Of a stretch of 64,000 nt of DNA, positions 35,643 to 48,825 are shown piece after piece. The notes beneath the pieces were generated by a model. The model saw nothing but the letters and a program-made list of their open reading frames with translations, was not told the DNA's origin and ran no database searches. Origin of the DNA: Anoplolepis gracilipes (taxonomy: Eukaryota > Arthropoda > Insecta > Hymenoptera > Formicidae); NCBI RefSeq assembly GCF_047496725.1, contig NC_132971.1, positions 18,160,001 through 18,224,000 of the forward strand. The letters run 5' to 3'. Each line of letters opens with the position of its first letter. Position 1 is the stretch's first letter. The position numbers and the translations under genes were made by a program.

Positions 35643-38440
35643 GTACTTCGAAAAATAAAATGAAACGAACTCACTCAGTAGAATGAGTTTCTCTATTAGA
35701 GTAAGCGACTGTTGTTGAACTATATATTTCTCTACTTCCTGGATAATTATTATCTATTTATTCTTAATCGACCAGAGTAATATAGTAATAATGATTAAAA
35801 TATTAATATCAGGCTGAAATATCATACAAATGATATATGTATGATAAAAAGATATTTTTTTTGTAAAAAGAAAACAAACAAAATTTGCAGTAAAATTTTC
35901 ATATTGATTTGCATATAATATTTACCTGAAAATAATTTTGTAGAAAAAAATATGCTTTTATTTTGCCGAATATATCAGCAAATATGCTTGATATATGAAA
36001 GCGTATCTTACAATTAGAATATACGTTTCACAAGATAATGCAATATTATCAATTATCCACACATACCATTATAAAACACAAAATACATGAGAACTAATGC
36101 TGCAATTAGAGATAAGAGAATATATTGCAAAAATGTAGTGACTGATTGAATGCATTGGTAATTATCTTAAAACGTTGGCACGTTTATCGATGGAAATAAT
36201 TTCCAATGCAAATTCTCGAAAATTGACAGTAAATGAAATTATTAATGTAATATAAATATTATCGATCATATGCACGTCCATATGTAAATGTTATGGTTTA
36301 ACCAGCGAATTGGCGAACAATCTTTATCTATTGATTTATCCATAATACTTCGTTCATAATACATTATAGCATATATAAATAATCCAAAATAATATGATTA
36401 ATTATTTATTTTTGTTATACAAATTAAATTTAATTTGGGAAGATATTGTAAAATGTAAAAATTTAAAAAAGAGCTAAATATATCCTATATTTTTTAGCCG
36501 TAAAAAAATGTAGACTTTATCATTAAAAATTTCATCTGTATTTTTCTCTTTCTTAATGTATATTCCATGAAATGATTTCAAAATACATCCATTTTTCACT
36601 ATAGTTATGCCATTAAAAACAAATTTAAATGATTTCATACAATAAATTTTCTTAAAGTACATATCTTAAAAATCTCTCTGGTTTCCTCTGGTTACATGGT
36701 CACGGCATGTTTACTCGCTTGCGTGCAATCTTCCTAAGTAAAAAAGTATGACTGAAATGGCACAACTTAATTCGGAATAAAATTGCTAGGTTTATGTCGG
36801 TTGCTTATAACGTCGCTCTCGACCAACATCAGAGAGCGTCATGGAATAATATCCCGAGAGATTATCTATATCATTCCCCACGGTTAAGTTAATCTACAAA
36901 CACGTCTGTTTGATATCAAAATAAAATAATCTAAAAAATAATGACATAAAAATAAACATGAAAAGTTATTGTGAAAATAGTAAGATCAATTGATATTAAT
37001 ATAGATAAAATTCAATTATTTCGCATTTATTATAAGATCTTTTATATTTTTGTCATATTGTTAACAAGTGCGACTAAGATTTTGTTCTTCTTTTATAGAT
37101 ATAAATATATTGCGTTGAAAATGAATGTCAACTTTTTGTAAGAAGGTTAATAAAAAGCTTGTGTCGCAGCTGCTAACAGCGAGATATTGCTTTCAGCCTT
37201 TAGAAATACTGCAAAATCAAGCATTATTCACAGAAATAGCAAAATTCTAACAAAAATATCCCCGGTGTCACAATAAAAAGATATAACGCGCAGATCTGCG
37301 GTGTAATATTTGCTTTCTGCTAGAAATACGTTAAAATAAAAAAAAAGACATGTGTTCTGTGCTAATCCTTTGTACATAATGAAAGTACATATAATGAAAG
37401 TATCAAGCTGTTGTTGAAAAAAACATGTTTTATATTTGGAATCAGAGTTGAACATTTCAAATACAGACTAAAAATAATCAATTAAGAGAGAATAGTTTTT
37501 AAATAAAATATTATTTGTAAAAAAAACAGAAATAGATATTTTTTTCTAGCAAAAGTAATAGATACAAATAGAAAATATTTTGTTAAATATAATTACATAA
37601 TAATAATTAAATAAAATTATTAAATAAAAAACAATGATTCTAAAAAAATTATTAAAAATTTTTACTTGAAATATTTAAAACTTTTAAACTAGCAATATAT
37701 ATCTTACCTTATATTTCTTATATTTTTCAAACATTAATAATAAAACATTAAATAATAGAGAAAATAGTTACAAGAATGACACAATAAACACATATTTATT
37801 TCAATAACAATTATTGTTTAGTAATTTAAAAAATGACCTAATTTAATACAATCTAAATAAAAATAAATTTAAGAAACATAAGATAAAGTAAATAAAATAA
37901 ATACGTTCTTAATTTGTGAAAAAAATATTTTTAAATAATAATATTATTTTAATATTTTTAAATATTTTATTAACATTTAACAATTTTAATTAATTCCTTT
38001 AAAAAATTCCTAAAAATATACATTTACAATATTTATACGTGACTCGTTTAATTGAATACTTAAATGGGATTTTAATTAACATGTTAATAAAAATTATTTT
38101 ATATTAATTTTTTTTAATCTGATAAAAAAATAAAATAGATAATTATACTTTTATATTGCACACTATTTTTGTCTAACTTTACTATAAAATGAAGAAAGTA
38201 AATTTTCTATATTTCTAGAAAAATGTAAGCTATTAATTTATATTATCTTTATCTATAATTCATATGTATCATATAACAAGATATGTATCTTCTTTTTCTT
38301 CAAAGCATTTTAATAACTGTGCTTGATGCAGTTTAAAATTCTAAATTTTTAAATGTTACGAGATAGAGAGTTTCATGTTACCAACTCACTATCGAAACCG
38401 ATACTTGGTGTATTATAAAAAATTCAAAATTAATTATCCT
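35643..38440. other. Long AT-rich spacer, no gene seen
   Basis: About 2.8 kb of AT-rich DNA, the longest spacer in the window. It includes a near-duplicate of ATAATGAAAGTACAT (about 37376-37400) and a weakly mixed part at 36670-36900. It would be intronic if the 35610 exon is real. Confidence 0.55.
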
Positions 38441-38790
38441 TATAATGCTTCACGTACGTTAAATGCATCGCGAACTCTACCTTCCTCCTCTCTCCACTTT
38501 TCCCGTCCTTCTTCATGACTATTGATTTGCGGCCGGGTATAAAATATCGCGGAAACGTTAGAGAGTCCGAAATTAATCGCGGTACGCGTTCGAAAATTGC
38601 GCGGGTCGCTCGGAAATGGAAATTAATCGATTTAATTACGGGGCATCGGGTTAATTCCGCGGATATTAATGCCAATTCGTCTAGTGTTATGCGGTCAATT
38701 TAACATTTGGTCGCGACCTGCCGTGAAAAAAGAAAAATCGAAACAGTCCTCGTAATTTCTCGTTATAATTTTCTCGCTCACGACAACGAA
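38441..38790. other. CpG-rich block
   Basis: Short CpG-dense block rich in AATTAATCG and CGGG strings. A minus frame (38430-38675) and a plus frame (38515-38703) overlap. No recognisable product. Confidence 0.5.
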
Positions 38791-39556
38791 AGCGACCAAG
38801 ACTGGATAATCCATTTCGAGGGTTTTCCTCTAATTTTACTTTAATCTCGATCATTCAATTTGTGATACTTCTTTATCCTTAAAGGAATTAACAAAACTGA
38901 TACGAATCGTGAATTGATGAATTTTTAGTAATATATATATAAATACATGTAAACATATTTTTATTAAGAGATAACATCTTAAAACTCAGGAATATTGAAA
39001 CTCGTCAACATGAACAACAAATAAAAAACCTGTTTAGAAAACTACTTTTAACATTTTAAAAAAATATTTTTTACATTTTATTATCAAAAAAAGTCATATA
39101 CTTCAAATTATTACATCTCTCTTTATTTCTGAGTAAATTATATCGATTAAATTTTACGTCAATCAGAAACTTATTCGTATATTGCTGATATTTGTAAAAT
39201 GCTGATATTTATTTAACAAACTTGTTAACTAAAAATATAAATATTAAGTTTAATTAAGAGAAAGAGAAGCACTTAAATATTAATTTTTTAAATGTTTAAC
39301 TTCATTAAATTTTTTAAATATAAATCACAGGTTATAAAAGTTCTTTGACCTAAATATAGAATCGGAAAAGCAGATATAAATTTTTAAGCGATACAATCTA
39401 TTTTGCTCATTGACCAGCATTTTAAATTGGCAAGCTTCCGTAAATAGAAGATAAATACAATAAATATATAATATCATAAGCATACATGTACACACGTGTG
39501 CGCCGGATACATTGTAAATATTTATCTTTTAATTGTGTCTTTAAAGCCTAAAGATT
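38791..39556. other. AT-rich spacer
   Basis: AT-rich DNA with no recognisable features. Confidence 0.6.
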
Positions 39557-39668
39557 AAGACAAATTTTAATTAATATGAATTTAAAACATGATATGAGAG
39601 AGAAAGATGAAAGTTTTATTTCTCTTTTTTTATCATACCTTAATCTCATATTATTTAAAATTTGTCTT
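39557..39668. repeat. Long-hairpin foldback element
   Basis: The left arm starts AAGACAAATTTTAATTAATATGA and the right arm's reverse complement starts AAGACAAATTTTAAATAATATGA, so the two ends match almost perfectly. Pairing continues through ATGATA (left) against TATCAT (right) and closes with AGAGAAA against TTTCTCT around a loop of about 14 bases near 39610. Arm length is about 48 bases. It has no coding capacity. It is either a MITE remnant or a hairpin RNA source; AAGCC/GGCTT outside the arms hints that the inverted repeat extends a little further. Confidence 0.55.
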
Positions 39669-39960
39669 GGCTTTTTGTCTTATTACTAGAGTTAAAAAGA
39701 TATATACCTGCTCGGAAACTTTTACGTTGCACCATATATTACGTATGAATAATGCAGTCTCGTGACAATGGCTTTAATTTTACTTAATATATCTCATTTT
39801 TTGTTCACGTAATCACTATTGAGTCAAAGAAAATAGTACAACAAAGAAAAGTAGTAAGCTATTGAAGATATTATTCATCATTGTCACGATAGAAGAAATC
39901 TTCTTGTTAAGAGCAAAGTCGTGAGAGAAAAGAGCTTGTCAATTTGTGTAATTAAGAAAA
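39669..39960. other. AT-rich spacer
   Basis: AT-rich DNA without recognisable features. Confidence 0.55.
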
Positions 39961-40450
39961 ACCTTAAATTAAAATCCGGCGATGTCAGGCGTTCCACGCG
40001 CCGCGCGCCAGAAGATTAACGCCGGCGTAAGAGTCCGCAATCTCGACGCATCGCGGCAAGATTTATCGCTCGTGAACCGTGGCGAAGGTGACGATAAATT
40101 ACAAAAACATCACACATAAATCGCGCCACTGGCCTGGCGTTTATAAAGCGTAACGAATAAAGAGTGCGACTATTCGCAGTAACGACAATGCATTAACGTT
40201 GCGGGGGATACTATTGTTCCCGGCTGCGAAAACGCAACGTGAAATTAAGCCGAATACAATTACACCGTAATGAATGGCCGTAATAATCCAATTGTGTCAC
40301 ATTCTCAGGAATGTGCAAGAGTGTTGCGGATTGTGCGGTAAGCCAAGAATTGCTCGCAGGCCGTTGTAACTCATGGGGCGACAACTCCTAATTACGCCAT
40401 CATAATACATCATCGTGACAAATTAGTAATCCTGCGAGACTTACCTGATG
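39961..40450. other. CpG-rich block without open frames
   Basis: CpG-dense but, unlike most other blocks, without any open frame above 60 codons. That shows these blocks need not be coding. It contains repeated AATTACG/TAATTACG-type strings. Confidence 0.55.
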
Positions 40451-42580
40451 AGTGGGCATGTGCTGGGAGTTTCATTTATTTATGCCATTACCAACCAATT
40501 TTGTCTAGAGATCATCTTTTTAACGACTGCAACAAATAAAAGTATATTATATGATATAAGAATAATATTTAATATTATTAAAGCATTTTTCAATAAATTT
40601 TTATATTTCTTTTTTTAATAACGAGAAAGAAAGTGTGTAAAAGTTAAAATAATATATATATATATATATATTTAAAAAGTTAATAGATATTATAGATAGA
40701 GAGGAATATAAAAAAAAAATCAATGTAAAAGAAGTTACACTATGTAACAAAATTAATAATATATTATATCTCTCTCTTATTATTTAATTAACTTGTCTGA
40801 TTAGAAATAAAACTTAGGCATAAAAAATTTTACCGACGTATTTAATTATTTTAAACATTCCTTTCTTTTAATTTATTATAGTACAAAGAACGTTTTGTAC
40901 TAGTATGTTATTATGTTGAACGTTTACAATTAGTATGTTAATGAATAGCATCCAGATGAATGTTGCAAATTTTGTAAATTCTCTTCTAAAAGAGTTCTTT
41001 ATTTTCATTCTCCGCACGTGCAAATCAAAATCTTTTGTTTTGCAAATACGTGCTTAATTCAATGACAATGTTGTTATTTAAGATGCTGTTACAATTTACA
41101 CATAATTATAAACTTTAACTGTAACAGAGGATCGGAGAACATCAAGGAAGTCGTTCACAGAGTTTTGTCTAAGTTAACGAACCCAGAGAGCCTAGTATCG
41201 GTCAAAGTTTGTTAATCGATCGTCGAAGATTCTTAGAGATAGCTTGCGTGGTAATTGCTTAGCGGTAACTTGTCGAGTATGTGACAAATTTTCGATACAC
41301 TTGAAATCAATTAAAATTTCGAAACGGCGTTTTCTTTAAAATTGATGAAAGTTTTTATTAATTAGGAGAAAGATATTTATTATATACATAGTATAAAATA
41401 GCCGCAAAAAGGGATGAAAAATTATTACATATATATTCCATTAATATAATAAATATGGAATCTCCTTCTTATTCTATTCATAAATATTTTATTAATCAAG
41501 AGAAATAATCAAGAGCGATGAAATAAACCAAGTCTCAAGATGTTGCTGAGAAGACTAATAAAATCATAATATTTTGGATAAAAAAATATGAGATATCTGG
41601 ATGCTATTTTTAAGATATTATACGTATTGAATATATGTAAGAACATTTCGTCATATCTATACAAATGTATACATCTATATGTAATCTGTAACTAAAGATA
41701 TAATAGCATGTCAAAATATTTATATTTATGTGATAACATTTAAGATCAACAAATATATAAAATGTAGGAAGTAAACTAAGTAGGCTAACCAAATTTTTAT
41801 CAGTTTTAATAAAATGTATCTCTTAATAATTATTAAGGAATAAAGGTATGTCGATTTGAAAAGCCTAAATCGTTATTTTTATTTCTTTTCTTTCATTAAA
41901 AGGAATCAATTAATAATTTTTTTTGGTAGTTTTTTTCTGAAAACAAACTTTGAATAATAAAACAGTTTTATCAATAGCATATTTTTTTATACGCTGTTAG
42001 CATATATTTATTAGAAACATTTTTCTTTACTGTACAAATTTGTCCTGCCAATCACTTATCCCAATTGACAAAACTATTTATTTTCTCATAAAAGTTATTC
42101 TTGACCACTGCAGAGACCAGTTTTATGTATAAACTTGATTTATGGAAATACACCTCGAAAAAAACATGGACATGATCGATCGCTTTTCAGTATTTTAATT
42201 TAATTGTCGATGTTATTTCGTTCTGATACATTAAAATTGACGCAACATGAAAAAAGTAAAAGAGTAATCGAGATAAAAAAAAAAAGAAAACAAAAATTTT
42301 AAATGGATTACGTGAAAGTCTGCGTAAATATTGACAATATTTTATCATTGTACATTTTAGCGATAATTACTTAATTTTGTTTTAACTTAATTATACATAG
42401 TTCGATAAAACTATTTGAGAGATGTTACTTTTCAAATTAAGTTGTGATTTAATAGAAACTTAGTAAAGATGACAGTAGGTTCGGTATATATCATAATATC
42501 TTAGAGAATATTTCATAAAGTAATGCGAATATTTCATAAAGTATATCAGCGTGCGCCCCAATCCAATAAGTATATAAGTA
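40451..42580. other. AT-rich spacer with small repeats
   Basis: AT-rich with an (AT)10 tract (40652-40671) and a palindrome AGTACAAAGAACGTTTTGTACT-like hairpin at 40880-40901. A 17-base direct repeat GAATATTTCATAAAGTA occurs at 42506-42522 and 42527-42543. A less AT-rich part spans 41120-41290. No gene is supported. Confidence 0.55.
42506..42543. repeat. 17-bp direct repeat, two exact copies
   Basis: GAATATTTCATAAAGTA is at 42506-42522 and again at 42527-42543, separated by four bases. Confidence 0.9.
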
Positions 42581-43060
42581 TGTCTGAAGAACGCAGCGAG
42601 AACAGACTATTCTATCAACGGTTAAACTTGCTACTTAATTTCTGAGAAATTTTCCCGGAATTTTCCGCCAATCCATCTCTGGTCGGAATAAAGCAACGAA
42701 GATTCCCCTCGATAGATTCACGTCCGCAGAAAGAAGCGGAAAACTTTTCAATACGTTTCTTTCATTCGTAGATAAAAATACGGCATAATGTGACGTATTT
42801 TGAGGGGCATCGTGAATTTGACACTCAATGTAAAATTTTCGCCGGTAAAGTCGACAAGGAAACGAATCACCATGGAAGCAGTTTTATTCGTGGCGCGTGA
42901 CGTCTAACGTTAGAGGGAAAAGGCTTCGCCTAAAATTCCACGTCACAGGATGAAGTGTAAGCAATTTGACACGGGTCTCACCAACACGTGTATATCAAAT
43001 TCAAAAAAGCAGCGCTCAGGTTCCGTTGAAATACGATAACGCGTTGCTTTTTTCTATATG
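42581..43060. other. Moderately CpG-rich block
   Basis: Intermediate GC, with no open frame above 60 codons. It ends at a TATATG-type repeat (about 43057-43078). Nothing recognisable. Confidence 0.5.
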
Positions 43061-44261
43061 TATATATATGTATATGTGGCGTGCTCCCATTTCTTTGTGC
43101 GTTAGTGTGCGTGAATAATGTTATGCGACCGATGCAACACTATTCGATACTTGTAATAACGATGGTTATATATCGAAGCATTTGTTTGACCGATGTATAT
43201 AGCCGATTAAATGTGATATTATTGAAACAACTGAAGATGGCACGGAATAAATGAAATATTCAAAAGGAAAATAGATTATATAAAGGATATAATACAATAT
43301 AAATTCTTTTTAACAATTTTATATGCACAATTATACATATATATTATGTAGAGAGAAAATATAAATTAAAAATTTTAGTGAAAACTTATCTAATGAAAGT
43401 TTCTACAAAACATGCAAAATTATAAATTTTTATATTTTTATAATATTTTTATAATAATTTAACTAACTTCAACAAGAAATTTTGCAAAAGGAAGAATATC
43501 GGTATAATTTATACTTCGATTTATATTTATTTTACTTTAGTAATCTTTACGAGAAAACTGTATTATTCTCGAACAAAAAACAAACAGATTATCATTAAGT
43601 TGTTTTTAGTTAATTGAAATTTCACAAACATGCTTTAAAATCGTCAAACATTTCATTAAAAATGTATTTTGCGTATAGAATCATTGGATGTGTTTACTCA
43701 GGGATTGCAAATTACCATCAACGGTTGTTACAAAAGAAAAATATCATGTAATTTACATGACTATTTTCCATTTAATTATACGTTACAATTCCACAACCTC
43801 TACACTCTACAACATTCGTGCGATTATTAGTGTTTAATTTAATTTAAATTAACCATCTCTATTGTTATCGATCAATCAAATATTAAACTATATACATACT
43901 TCTGCTTTCCAACAACTAACGAAAAGAGTAAATATGAAAGTTTATAAATTTCATATTTTTAATCTGTAATTTTTTTAGTACAAAAAAGAGTTTCATTACA
44001 GCGTATTTAATACATGCTATTGTACCATAATATTCATCGAATATTTTTTATCTTATTAAAAAAATACGTTAGTATTGAAAATATTCTTTTAATTCTCGTT
44101 AATAAACTTTTTCAATCAGTAATAGATATCAACGTAATATATAACAAGACTTAACACACATTTTGTTTAATATCACGATGTAAGATAGTTGTTTCTATTA
44201 TCTTAATGATTCGGCTTGTGAAATATTTTCGAGTTTATGTTCGACTCTGTTAACGGCATTA
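43061..44261. other. AT-rich spacer
   Basis: AT-rich DNA. No coding or repeat structure was recognised. Confidence 0.6.
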
Positions 44262-44519
44262 ATGTTTGCTGCAACCGATAAGATTCTTCTATTACGATAT
44301 TCCTGTGGACACCAAGCAACAAAAGCCATTTGGAAGGATAAGGATGACAACGAAAACGGGGATTACCAAGTTAATCCTGAATTCGCTTATAATAACAAGG
44401 ATTGTCATAAAGACGTTTACGATGCCAAAGCTCGTAGAGATTGCAATGGAGATCGCGCGCTAATGATTGTTGTTTATGTCGAGAAATATGTCGCATTGTT
44501 CTACTCTTATTACTGTTAA
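44262..44519 (+). CDS. Orphan open frame with codon-like pattern, weak
   Basis: An 85-codon open frame. Residues about 18-65 are hydrophilic and Asp/Asn/Lys-rich (WKDKDDNENGDYQVNPEF) and their codons follow a purine-N-pyrimidine pattern more than neighbouring frames do (GAT, GAC, AAC, GCC, GTT). No signal peptide, no domain and no family recognised. A second register is also open for 65 codons, which reduces confidence. It could be a lineage-specific exon, a decayed gene fragment, or chance. Confidence 0.15.
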   Translation: MFAATDKILLLRYSCGHQATKAIWKDKDDNENGDYQVNPEFAYNNKDCHKDVYDAKARRDCNGDRALMIVVYVEKYVALFYSYYC

Positions 44520-44986
44520 ACATGAAATAAGAAACTCCGTCATTAAATGAGTCACGTTTTATTCGTTAAAAATATCTTGGCACGAATGTAGGACATGAAT
44601 TATTTTAATAATCACATGTTCTTTATTAATATATTTGCAATAGCAGCTATGTAAAATATAATTGCTGAAGAATATATAATAAAAAAGTCTCAAATGTATA
44701 TCTTCTAAAAGTATCTATCTACTAAAATTACAATATAATCGAAAGATCAGACTTTATAAAAAATATAATTGACTTATTTTAAGCAAAAATAAAATTTAAT
44801 ATACTGACGAGAAATATATTAAATTGTTTTTATTTTTGGATTTTTTGTGTAATTTGTGTGTATTTGAACATTTTATATATTATGTATTACGCGCGCTTTA
44901 AACATGATATTGTAAAGCTCTTTGAAGAAACTTACTTGGAAAAAAATTCGATATATTGAAGATTAATTAAGGACGTAAGATGCAGA
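44520..44986. other. AT-rich spacer
   Basis: AT-rich DNA with no recognisable features. Confidence 0.6.
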
Positions 44987-45212
44987 TATAGGATGAGTCA
45001 AGAAGCGTAGTATAAAAGAGAAGCGATTTCTCCTAAAATGTAAATATATTAAAGATATAAATATACTTCCAATTTCAAAATCAATTTTTTGGAAAACGAA
45101 GCTTTATACAAAAAAATTTATTTCCTATTTTTGACTTATTTTTAATAAAGAAAAAAGAAATCACCTCCGTTACGATCATACTATCTACATTTTTCCTGAC
45201 TTACCCTGTATA
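44987..45212. mobile_element. TA-flanked miniature element, about 226 bp
   Basis: The left end reads TATAGGATGAGTCAAGAAGC and the reverse complement of the right end reads TATACAGGGTAAGTCAGGAA. These align with one 2-bp gap and continue through GTAG..TA and GYGATTTCT. The centre holds TTTCAAAATCAATTTTTTGG, and GAAAACGAAGC just beyond it. TA at both ends fits target-site duplication by a Tc1/mariner-superfamily transposase. No open frame. ACAGGGT-type ends are common in insect repeats; the exact family was not identified. Confidence 0.55.
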
Positions 45213-45230
45213 ATATAATGGGAAATTCAC

Positions 45231-45660
45231 ATAAATCGCCTTCGCGCTTTGCGGTTATGCCTAAAAACAACAGAGAGATCGAGCGAAAGCATCGGAGGAT
45301 GGATAATCAAAGATTGATGCTGGCACCTGCCGCGCTTCGTCCAATATCAGTCGGATGAGATGATTGATCGAGACATCAAAACCTTTTATGGCTACGCCGT
45401 CTAAAAATCCGCTGGGATATTACCGAGAACAGAGGCTTCGCTGCGAATATTTTCGTTCGCCACTATCTCGTCCGTCTATTCGTGTTCAACTTTAAATCGA
45501 ATTTCATACTTTGCGCGGAGTCACGCTCCGCGAACCGCAAAAAGAGACGGTTAGCATATGATGGGATTTGCTGGGGAATCGCAATTAAACTTCCACGCGC
45601 TCCCGGAAGCTAAAAAGATGATCGTCGAAACGACGGAAGTGAATGCGAATGGTGTAGTGA
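45231..45660. other. CpG-rich block without open frames
   Basis: CpG-dense block containing a GGAGTCACGCTCCGCG-type local inverted repeat (about 45517-45533). No open frame above 60 codons and no RNA gene recognised. Confidence 0.5.
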
Positions 45661-46420
45661 AAAACTTCTCTCTTCTTTTTTTATCTAATCCAATTTTCTC
45701 CTATCTTATAAAGATATAGAAAGGTATAGAAAAAAAAATGGAAAAATATTTTTCATTATATTTTTTATACAAGATAATAAAAGAGTATTGCAGATTATAC
45801 CTATTAAATAATTTATTTATCTCACATTTTAATTATTTGCTTGCATACATGGAAATAATTAATACAATCGGCGAAAAGTTATTTTTTTGTTAAACAATAA
45901 TTTACGAAGTATAATAACTGTTTAAATTTGTTCACAATTGTAACTAGGACTCTATTTGTAGAATTTATCAATTAAAGCCTACAATGAGATTCGATAATTA
46001 TCCAAAATCATACATATGCACATTTTAAGTAGTAATTACATATCGTATGTATATATATATATATATATATGTATGCATAAATTTCTACATTGTCATAATT
46101 CTATGTATATGCATAACGTATACATACATATATTATTATATGTCATTAAATCCTTAGTCTTAATCAACTTAATCTATATTTCAAAGAAAAACATTTCGTT
46201 TGCAATTAATTAAAAATATTTTTGTTATAAAAAATTATTTTTTTTTAATAAATCTGCAAAATAAAAATAATTCGGAAACTATTTTGTAATACACATATAT
46301 CATTATAATTCTCATTAGATATTTTCTGAGCACACTGAGTACTGCGAATTTATAGAGATGCCTCGAAAAAAGAAATACTAAACTAATTGATAAAACTGCA
46401 TTTTTAGATCGCAGATGGAT
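45661..46420. other. AT-rich spacer with (AT)n tract
   Basis: AT-rich; (AT)10 at 46050-46070 with variant TATG/CATA repeats on both sides. The open frame 46016-46213 spans it and is not credible. Confidence 0.6.
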
Positions 46421-46770
46421 CCTAAATCACACGCGCATAGAGCGTAACACATTAATGGCTGGTTGCCAACACGGCTGTCCCTTCCGTCTCCTCTGCGTCG
46501 CATCGGGAGTTCAGCTATCTGGAGTTTAATTAGATACCAAATCGCGTGTTGGGGTTTGGGTCGCGTTCCGCGTGACTTTGTGTCGCAAATTAAGTGGTTC
46601 TTCGCTGCCCCTCGTTACGACACGTCCATGACCGATGCAATTAAGCATTTAACAACACAATTGCATAATCCGCTCTTTTTATTTCGCAAAGTATTATTTG
46701 CATCCGCTATCGGAAACTAACTGGACTAACTAGGTTGGTCTCGCCTATCGCCGATTGGCAATTAAGTGAT
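46421..46770. other. CpG-rich block
   Basis: Short GC-richer block with an 85-codon plus frame (46463-46720) opening MPTRLSLPSPLRRIGSSAIW. No recognisable domain. It also contains repeated ATTAAG and CAATTAAG strings. Confidence 0.45.
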
Positions 46771-46999
46771 TAACAATGTTGATTGCGCAAAATGGCATTT
46801 AGTTATTTATTTTTCAAACTGTAACGCGTTTCAAATATAAATCTCGTTTAAAACTTTACGATAAAAGAACTAAGAAGTATATATTACAAATAAAAACTAT
46901 ACGGATTACGAGAAAAAAAAATGTTAACAGATAAAACAGATTTATGTGCGCTACATCAAATTACGATTTTTTAATTAATTTTTTGCAAGTAAAAAAACT

Positions 47000-47038
<39 letters not shown>

Positions 47039-47940
47039 GATAATTTATATAAATTATATGTTTGCGCACATGTTAATCAAAGGTACATAAAAAAATAATG
47101 AATGTAATTCTGAAGAATTTTATAAAAAAAACACATGGAATAGATATCACATATTTCTACTTTCCCTTTATAATATAGACATAACATGTGTTGTGCGGGT
47201 TTCATGCGACATGTTGACGATTTTAGTGTGGCTCTATGCTGTCAATATTGATTTATTTTAGGCAGGGGAAAACTTGCGCTCGTAGATATATTGGACATAT
47301 TGGTTTTTCGACTTTTCGATAGATATTATTTATGTATTTTTTATTGTCTAGAATAAAACATGTACATAATAACTTTTTAAATATCGCTTTTCAAATATAA
47401 TTATAAATTGTGCAAAGTAATCACATAAGTAACAAATGCCAAATATTTTATTTAATTTTTTGGAATTTTTTTCCAAAAATATTGAAGTCTGTGATTGCTT
47501 TTTATTTAATCTAGGTCACTTGAATATTGGAATTGTGGTTTATAGTTGGAGAACAGTTCGCTTGGAATACAATAGACAATACTTTATGTAATGTCAAATT
47601 TTGACTTTAATATATATATAAACATAACGTGGCACACACATATAATTTAATATTATTTACAAATTAATAAACAAGTAAAAATTTTAAACAATTTTATGAA
47701 TATATGTAACTGATTTTTTTGTGTCTTATTAAATAGTAAATATTTTATAAGGTTATTATACATACAATATACATGGATAATAAAAATTTAATATAAAGGT
47801 ATGAAATTTTTGAATCTCTAATTTCGATATTTGCTTTTAATATCAACGCGTAACGTCTATCGTTGGTTCTTCTTCTACTTATTCCGCGTTACTTACATGC
47901 AATCTTGCTATCATATCTCATCTCTATATCCTGAATTTAA
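46771..47940. other. AT-rich spacer with (AT)16
   Basis: AT-rich; an alternating A/T tract occupies 47004-47035. No coding or foldback structure was recognised. Confidence 0.6.
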
Positions 47941-48540
47941 GCACCGAAGCGTAATGTGATTTCGCGCATGCGTTGTTTGTGCAACAAATGCATTTCGCGT
48001 GCACATTTTGCACGGCGTACCGCTGTATTTCGGAGAGTTTAGTGCCTGTTTACCTTAAAAGCCATAACGTAGCTTGACGCGTAATTTTCCGCAATGCACG
48101 GATCATGTAACTCAGTTTGCCAGGCGGAGCGCGCTTGGTTCCGTAGGGGATGAATTTTCCTTAGGAAGGATTCTGAGATTCAGGTTCGCGGATTTGTTCC
48201 CTTCGAGAGGAGGCTTGGCACGTGTCGTGAAAGCTGATTTCATCGGAACGAAAGCGCGGGATCCTTACCACTGTGAATTTAATCAGGACGGCTCGAATAG
48301 GCCGGATAGCGAAGTTTAATCAGACGCCTAACGGGTCCGCCATTCGATCGCGCGTTTTGCCCATCGTCGGCGTTATTTTCACAAATTACTTAACTCCTCC
48401 CACCACACTTGGGACTGATTACCTGCTCGTCATTACGTAGCTTTGGCCGGACCGCCAGCAATCAAAGATTTAATCAGAGGGGAGAGCGCGAGTGGATTCT
48501 ACACAATACATCATGTCGAGGCGTGCGAAAGGGTGGAATA
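47941..48540. other. CpG-rich block
   Basis: CpG-dense. The plus frame 48074-48319 (81 codons, MTRNFPQCTDHVTQF) is open without a recognisable motif. Sharp transitions to AT-rich DNA occur on both sides. Confidence 0.5.
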
Positions 48541-48825
48541 CAAATCTCCATCTGGTTTAGATAGCACTTACACTTGTTCCCGTTAAAGGTCGAGAATTGT
48601 GCATTACGGTATAATAGCGAGGGTCTTAACTGCATATTATAACATTTAACGCACAATAACTTCTCTCGTCGCCGACCTAAGTCTCATCTATTTCAATCTT
48701 AGGAACAAGAGAGTGTTTTATTAATTGCTACGGTGTTATTATTTATTTTAACGTTATTTTCATTTTTTATGATATTTTATTTAATTCTGATTTATTAAAT
48801 TATATAACTTATATATTTTTCATTA

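Noticed and set aside
40880..40901. Perfect-looking 8-bp-arm palindrome around GAACGT
   Set aside because: Short palindromes of this size are expected by chance in 64 kb; no extended pairing.
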